This document shows positions 6,505-9,265 of a stretch of 9,265 bases of DNA, piece after piece. Below the pieces are notes generated by a model. That model searched no databases, was not told the origin of the DNA, and saw only the letters and a list, made by a program, of their open reading frames with translations. Made by a program: the position numbers and the translations under genes. Every line of letters starts with the position of its first letter. The first letter of the stretch is position 1. This stretch comes from Candidatus Rokuibacteriota bacterium (lineage in GTDB: Bacteria; Methylomirabilota; Methylomirabilia; Rokubacteriales; CSP1-6). The DNA is taken from positions 1 through 9,265 of the forward strand of contig QHSM01000052.1 in NCBI GenBank assembly GCA_003221595.1. Direction: 5' to 3'.

Positions 6505-8378
6505 GCGGCGCCGATCTCACCAAGCCGGCCAAGCGCCCGGTCCAGTACTACCAGTGCCCAGAGCCGGTAACAGTGCTCGGGCCGATGCCACCGCGCCAAC
6601 GCTTCGATGAGCCTCCGAACCGATGCGGGCCTGACCCCAGCACTGGCAAGCCGGCATCCGTCTCCGAGATGATCCTGGAAGAATCGGGGGAGGCGTTGCG
6701 TCAACCAGACCTCCAACGGCACGCCAAATCCGTGCTTGGGGCGCGTCAGGGCCTCGGCAGGCACCCGTCCCCGCAGGGCGCATTTCAGGAGGTGCTTCGT
6801 CTGCCCGGATCGGAGGCGGAGGCGGGCCGGGAGACGGCAGGCGAACTCGACCAGCGGATGGTCGAGCAGCGGCACACGAGCCTCGAGCGAGTTCGCCATG
6901 GTCATCCGATCGACCTTGGTCAGGATGTCGCCGGGGAGGTAAGTGTTGATGTCGAGATCCTGGATCCGAGAGAGCGGGTCCAGGTCGTTCCCGGCGGTCA
7001 GGGCGGTCGCGAAGCACGATTCACGGTGACGGACCACCTCCGGCTCGAGCAGATCTCCGATCGCGCGGCCCGGGAACAGTGAGATGGAGTCGAGGTATCG
7101 CTCCAGCCGTGGCAGCGACAGGTTGTAGAGGTAATTCTTCCCGGGCGCCCCTTCCGGAAGAGCCGTACTGAGGACGCGCAGCGCCCCGCCGAGCCCAGCG
7201 TCGCCGAGGAGGCCCAGGTGGCGTCGCCGGTGGTCGACGACATAGCGGTCATAGCCCGCGAACAGCTCGTCGCCACCGTCCCCCGACAGCACGACCTTGA
7301 CGTGCCGCCGGGCGAGCCTGGACACCAGGTAGGTGGGGATCGCCGACACGTCGGCGAACGGCTCGTCCACGGCGGCCAGCACTTCATCGAGTACCTCGAG
7401 ATCTTGCGGCTCCACCAAAAGCTCGTGGTGCTCCGTCCCGAGCCACTGCGCCACCCGGCGCGCGTAGGGAAGCTCGTTGTAGCCTGCTTCGCGGAACCCG
7501 ACCGAGAAGGTCTTGACGCGCGCGCCGGCTGCCCGCGCCATGATCGCGACGACCGCGCTCGAGTCCACGCCGCCGCTCAGGAACGCGCCGACCGGCACAT
7601 CGCTGACGAGATGCGAGTGGACCGCGCTCTCGAGGCGCGCCCACAGTGCCTCGGCCGCCTCAGCGTCATCGCGGTAAGGGCCGGTCGCGGCCCGAAAGAG
7701 GCTCGTGGACTCCCAGTACCGGCGTGGTGAGCCGACCTGGCCGTCCTTCACCGTCAGGGTGTGCCCGGGCGCGAGCCTCCGGACGTCCTCGAGGATGCTG
7801 AGCGGCTCAGGGACATAGCCGTACTGCAGATAGGCCACCAGTCCGGCCGGGCTCACGCGTCGCGGGATCCACGGATGGCTCGCGATCGCCTTGAGCTCGG
7901 ACGCGAAGATGAAACCCTGCGGGGTCTCCGCGTAGTAGAGAGGCTTGATACCCAGCCGGTCGCGGCCGAGGAACAACGCCTGCCGCTCCCGATCCCAGAT
8001 GGCAAAGGCGAACATGCCGCGAAGTCGTTCGACGCATCCCTCGCGGTGCTCCTCGTACAGGTGCACGAGGATCTCGGTGTCCGAGGTCGTCGAGAACCGA
8101 TGCCCCTTCGCATGGAGCTCGGCCCTGAGCTCCCGGTAGTTGTAGATCTCGCCGTTGAAGACCACGGACAACGTCTTGTCTTCGTTGTGGATCGGCTGTT
8201 GCCCCGTGGCCAGATCGATGATGGAAAGCCGCCGCATCGCCAGACCCACGCGGCCCTCGACCAGATAACCCGCGTCATCCGGCCCGCGATGAAAGAGCCG
8301 GTCGTTCATCCGGCGCAGGCAGTCCGCGTCCACCGGCGTCCGGCCGGTCACGTCCACGATCCCGGCAATGCCACACAT
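6501..8378 (-). CDS. asnB: AsnB-like glutamine-dependent amidotransferase (first gene of the operon)
   Basis: The protein is 625 residues and begins MCGIAG, with Cys2 as glutaminase nucleophile after Met removal. The class II amidotransferase domain (about 1-200) has RRLSIIDLATG (49-59), NGEIYN (75-80) and SDTEILVHLYEE (99-110). The synthetase domain (about 240-600) has PP-loop SGGVDSS (268-274), LSGDGGDELFAGYDRY (364-379), GDILTKVDRMTMANSLEARV (483-502) and RPKHGF (546-551). It is paralogous to the other amidotransferase in this operon and of equal length, but the two differ through the mid-region, so duplication is old or they arrived separately. The reaction is ATP-dependent amidation of a carboxylate with glutamine nitrogen; the substrate may be aspartate or a sugar acid, and the latter is favoured by the glycosyltransferase neighbours. 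The leader holds hairpins and a weak GGGG ribosome-binding candidate (8393-8390), and a 41-codon ORF overlaps its start codon by one base. Confidence 0.93.
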   Translation of the reverse strand: MCGIAGIVDVTGRTPVDADCLRRMNDRLFHRGPDDAGYLVEGRVGLAMRRLSIIDLATGQQPIHNEDKTLSVVFNGEIYNYRELRAELHAKGHRFSTTSDTEILVHLYEEHREGCVERLRGMFAFAIWDRERQALFLGRDRLGIKPLYYAETPQGFIFASELKAIASHPWIPRRVSPAGLVAYLQYGYVPEPLSILEDVRRLAPGHTLTVKDGQVGSPRRYWESTSLFRAATGPYRDDAEAAEALWARLESAVHSHLVSDVPVGAFLSGGVDSSAVVAIMARAAGARVKTFSVGFREAGYNELPYARRVAQWLGTEHHELLVEPQDLEVLDEVLAAVDEPFADVSAIPTYLVSRLARRHVKVVLSGDGGDELFAGYDRYVVDHRRRHLGLLGDAGLGGALRVLSTALPEGAPGKNYLYNLSLPRLERYLDSISLFPGRAIGDLLEPEVVRHRESCFATALTAGNDLDPLSRIQDLDINTYLPGDILTKVDRMTMANSLEARVPLLDHPLVEFACRLPARLRLRSGQTKHLLKCALRGRVPAEALTRPKHGFGVPLEVWLTQRLPRFFQDHLGDGCRLASAGVRPASVRRLIEALARWHRPEHCYRLWALVVLDRALGRLGEIGAA

Positions 8379-8503
8379 CAGCGCGCGCGCCCCTGGTATC
8401 CGACCGCGGCGCGCCCCGCGAGGGGCGCGCGCTGTCGGGCCAGGACATTCGCTGGCCCGATCGGATCACGGAGGAAAGACTGAGAGTTGATTAGAGATAG
8501 CAT
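8378..8503 (-). CDS. Possible 41-codon leader ORF coupled to the first amidotransferase gene
   Basis: An ORF begins at the ATG at 8503-8501 and ends with TGA at 8380-8378, whose final A is also the A of the amidotransferase ATG (TGATG arrangement). The peptide starts MLSLINSQSFLRDPIG and becomes Arg/Ala-rich; it contains two Asn and three Gln codons but no run of either. The upstream ribosome-binding signal is weak (GAG about 9 bases before the ATG). No family is recognised, and high-GC sequence easily stays open over this length. The one-base stop/start overlap is the main reason to list it: translation of this ORF would disrupt the hairpins at 8409-8430 and 8435-8460 and could feed ribosomes into the next gene. 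It may equally be chance. Confidence 0.25.
   Translation of the reverse strand: MLSLINSQSFLRDPIGPANVLARQRAPLAGRAAVGYQGRAR
8381..8393 (-). promoter_or_regulatory. GC-alternating ribosome-binding region that can pair with a leader arm
   Basis: On the minus strand this reads GGGGCGCGCGCGC and ends 2 bases before the amidotransferase ATG. The GGGG is the only purine-rich ribosome-binding candidate, although its distance from the start (about 11 bases) is long. Its first 11 bases (8393-8383) are perfectly complementary to 8432-8422, one arm of the neighbouring hairpin, so it could be sequestered. Confidence 0.4.
8409..8430 (-). repeat. Perfect 9-bp inverted repeat with 4-base loop in the operon leader
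   Basis: The arms are 8409-8417 (GCGCGCCCC on the plus strand) and 8422-8430 (GGGGCGCGC), with a 4-base loop. All nine pairs are G-C, so a very stable RNA hairpin is expected 31 bases before the amidotransferase start. No U-tract follows on the minus strand, so it does not look like an intrinsic terminator. Confidence 0.7.
8435..8460 (-). repeat. Perfect 8-bp inverted repeat with 10-base loop in the operon leader
   Basis: The arms are TCGGGCCA (8435-8442) and TGGCCCGA (8453-8460), exactly reverse complementary. The stem lies 4 bases from the next hairpin, so the two would stack in tandem in the leader RNA. Alternatively it is a dyad-symmetric protein-binding site. No U-tract adjoins it on the minus strand. 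Confidence 0.65.
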
Positions 8504-8513
8504 TCGATTGCTC

Positions 8514-8555
8514 GGTGAGCTGGCCGCCGCCAGCGGCAGCGCCGGCCAACTCACC
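8514..8555. repeat. Long inverted repeat (12 of 13 pairs) after the post-COAP-1-like gene
   Basis: The arms are GGTGAGCTGGCCG (8514-8526) and CGGCCAACTCACC (8543-8555), with a single mismatch at 8520/8549 and a GC-rich 16-base loop. It lies 41 bases downstream of the post-COAP-1-like stop codon and could act as a Rho-dependent or structural transcript end. No T-run follows on the minus strand; on the plus strand a short TTTT occurs only about 12 bases later. A classic intrinsic terminator is therefore not supported. Confidence 0.6.
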
Positions 8556-8596
8556 GGTCCGGCTGGATTTTCGTCAGCGATTTCTTCTCTTGGTGA

Positions 8597-9265
8597 CTAC
8601 TCGCACTGAAGGCAAGGCTTATGGAGCTGGATGTTCCCGCCTTCGATGGGGTTACCGATCGCCGTATAGCCGTCACTCAGCTGGATAAAGAACCTGTCCG
8701 TCCCGTTTGGGGAGTTGCCGGGCTCGCCTTCATCACACACTTCCACGGTGTATGTGACCGGAGTCCCATCGGACGTGCCGTCTCCTGAAAAGCTGCGGCA
8801 TTGGCAAGGGTTCCCGAGCTCGAAGAAGAAGCTGGGGCCATAGGAGGTGGCGCTCTGGATCTTCACATGCCGGCCGCTGTTGTGGTCTACGAGGTTCAGG
8901 TGGGCCATCAGAGGTACCTGCGTCCCATTCTTGAACCCCGCGTTGAAGCCGAAGTTGACCCGGCCAGGCCCGTCCGTGCTTCCAAAGAAGAACCCGCCGC
9001 CGGTGACGAAATCGAAGCAGTCGTGCTCACCCTCCTGCGGCTGCAGTTCGGCCAACACGATGGGCGACCGCGCGCTCAGCCTCCGCAGTAGGTTCCTCAC
9101 CATCGACTTGGTGTTCGCTGGGCAGTAGTCGCGGCGAATGACGCCGGGCCGGACCGCCGGCGGCACGGGCGCGGTGAGGCCGATCGTGGCGCTGGCCAAC
9201 ATGACCTTCCCGGCCGGAGGGACTCCTCTCGTTGCGACGGCCACCTTCCTCCTTGCGGGGTTCGC
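8597..9265 (-). CDS. Post-COAP-1-like domain protein, probably exported (5' end beyond the right edge)
   Basis: The reading frame is open from the right edge to TAG at 8599-8597. A GTG at 9244 follows AAGGAGG by only 3 bases, tight for a start, so the gene may begin outside the window. Numbering from that GTG (215 residues), about 75-210 forms one beta-rich domain: CFDFVTGGGFFFG (76-88), GRVNFGFNAGFKNG (94-107), MAHLNLVDHNSGRHVK (113-128), VTYTVEVCDEGEPG (163-176) and GGNIQLHKPC (202-211). The TGGG...NFGF...HLN..DH...GGNIQ order matches what I recall as the post-COAP-1 domain of bacterial surface proteins, whose function is unknown. Seven cysteines, including CQC (147-149) and a terminal CLQC, suggest disulfides and an extracytoplasmic location. 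No convincing signal peptide is visible in the part present. It is separated from the operon by 218 bp and may be an independent unit. Confidence 0.7.
   Translation of the reverse strand, partial: ANPARRKVAVATRGVPPAGKVMLASATIGLTAPVPPAVRPGVIRRDYCPANTKSMVRNLLRRLSARSPIVLAELQPQEGEHDCFDFVTGGGFFFGSTDGPGRVNFGFNAGFKNGTQVPLMAHLNLVDHNSGRHVKIQSATSYGPSFFFELGNPCQCRSFSGDGTSDGTPVTYTVEVCDEGEPGNSPNGTDRFFIQLSDGYTAIGNPIEGGNIQLHKPCLQCE

Larger units (their letters stand above)
8379..8596. other. 218-bp intergenic leader region of the operon
   Basis: This is the only sizeable non-coding gap in the window. It separates the post-COAP-1-like gene from the six-gene operon, so an operon promoter is expected here. It holds three inverted repeats, a possible leader ORF, and a comparatively AT-rich patch at about 8480-8510 that would be the likeliest place for a promoter. 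I could not find a -35/-10 pair at acceptable spacing on the minus strand (TCTAAT at 8488-8483 resembles a -10, but no matching -35 lies upstream), nor a convincing sigma-54 GG-N10-GC signal. Confidence 0.5.

Noticed and set aside
8409..8430. Hairpin as an intrinsic terminator
   Set aside because: The stem is strong, but no U-tract follows on either plausible transcript, and it lies only 31 bases before a start codon.
8275..8469. 64-codon minus-strand ORF across the first amidotransferase start
   Set aside because: It overlaps MCGIAG coding in another frame; the amidotransferase frame is certain and this one has no support.
7761..8483. 240-codon plus-strand ORF opposite the first amidotransferase
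   Set aside because: It is a shadow of the glutaminase domain frame and runs into the non-coding leader.
8483..8488. TCTAAT as a minus-strand -10 promoter box
   Set aside because: There is no -35-like hexamer 16-18 bases upstream, and a single hexamer in an AT-richer patch is not evidence.

Overview
The window is a high-GC bacterial segment with every supportable gene on the minus strand. It looks like the middle of a surface or extracellular polysaccharide locus. The GC-rich codon use and tight translational coupling fit several high-GC groups (for example Rokubacteria/Methylomirabilota, Acidobacteria or deltaproteobacteria-like lineages), but no marker here fixes the taxon.

In transcription order (right to left) the layout is as follows. 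(1) The 3' part of a cysteine-containing, probably exported protein with a post-COAP-1-like beta domain (8597 to beyond the right edge). (2) A 218-bp intergenic region (8379-8596) with three perfect or near-perfect inverted repeats and a possible 41-codon leader ORF. (3) A run of six closely packed genes: an asparagine-synthase-type amidotransferase (6501-8378), a GT4 glycosyltransferase (5398-6504), a second amidotransferase (3516-5393), a second GT4 glycosyltransferase (2455-3519), a heparinase II/III-family protein (335-2458) and the N-terminal third or so of a class I SAM methyltransferase (1-298, cut by the left edge). Three of the five junctions are 4-base ATGA stop/start overlaps, one gap is 4 bases and one is 36 bases, so the six are very likely one operon. 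For two genes (heparinase and the second glycosyltransferase) these overlaps place the start downstream of the longest possible ORF.

How they may work together: the alternating amidotransferase-glycosyltransferase pairs suggest two nitrogen-donating steps tied to two sugar-transfer steps. Heparinase II/III enzymes act on uronic-acid-containing glycans, and AsnB-like enzymes in O-antigen clusters can convert uronic acids to uronamides. A uronate/uronamide-containing glycan is therefore a coherent guess, not a demonstrated product. This gene content resembles exosortase (XrtA)/PEP-CTERM-associated EPS clusters, but no exosortase, PEP-CTERM protein, polymerase or flippase is visible here.

The most unusual non-coding signal lies just before the first amidotransferase. 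One C-rich arm can pair either with an adjacent arm (9-bp stem, 4-base loop) or with an 11-base copy that covers the presumed ribosome-binding region up to the start codon. I found no tRNA, rRNA, CRISPR array, insertion sequence or convincing sigma-70 promoter.
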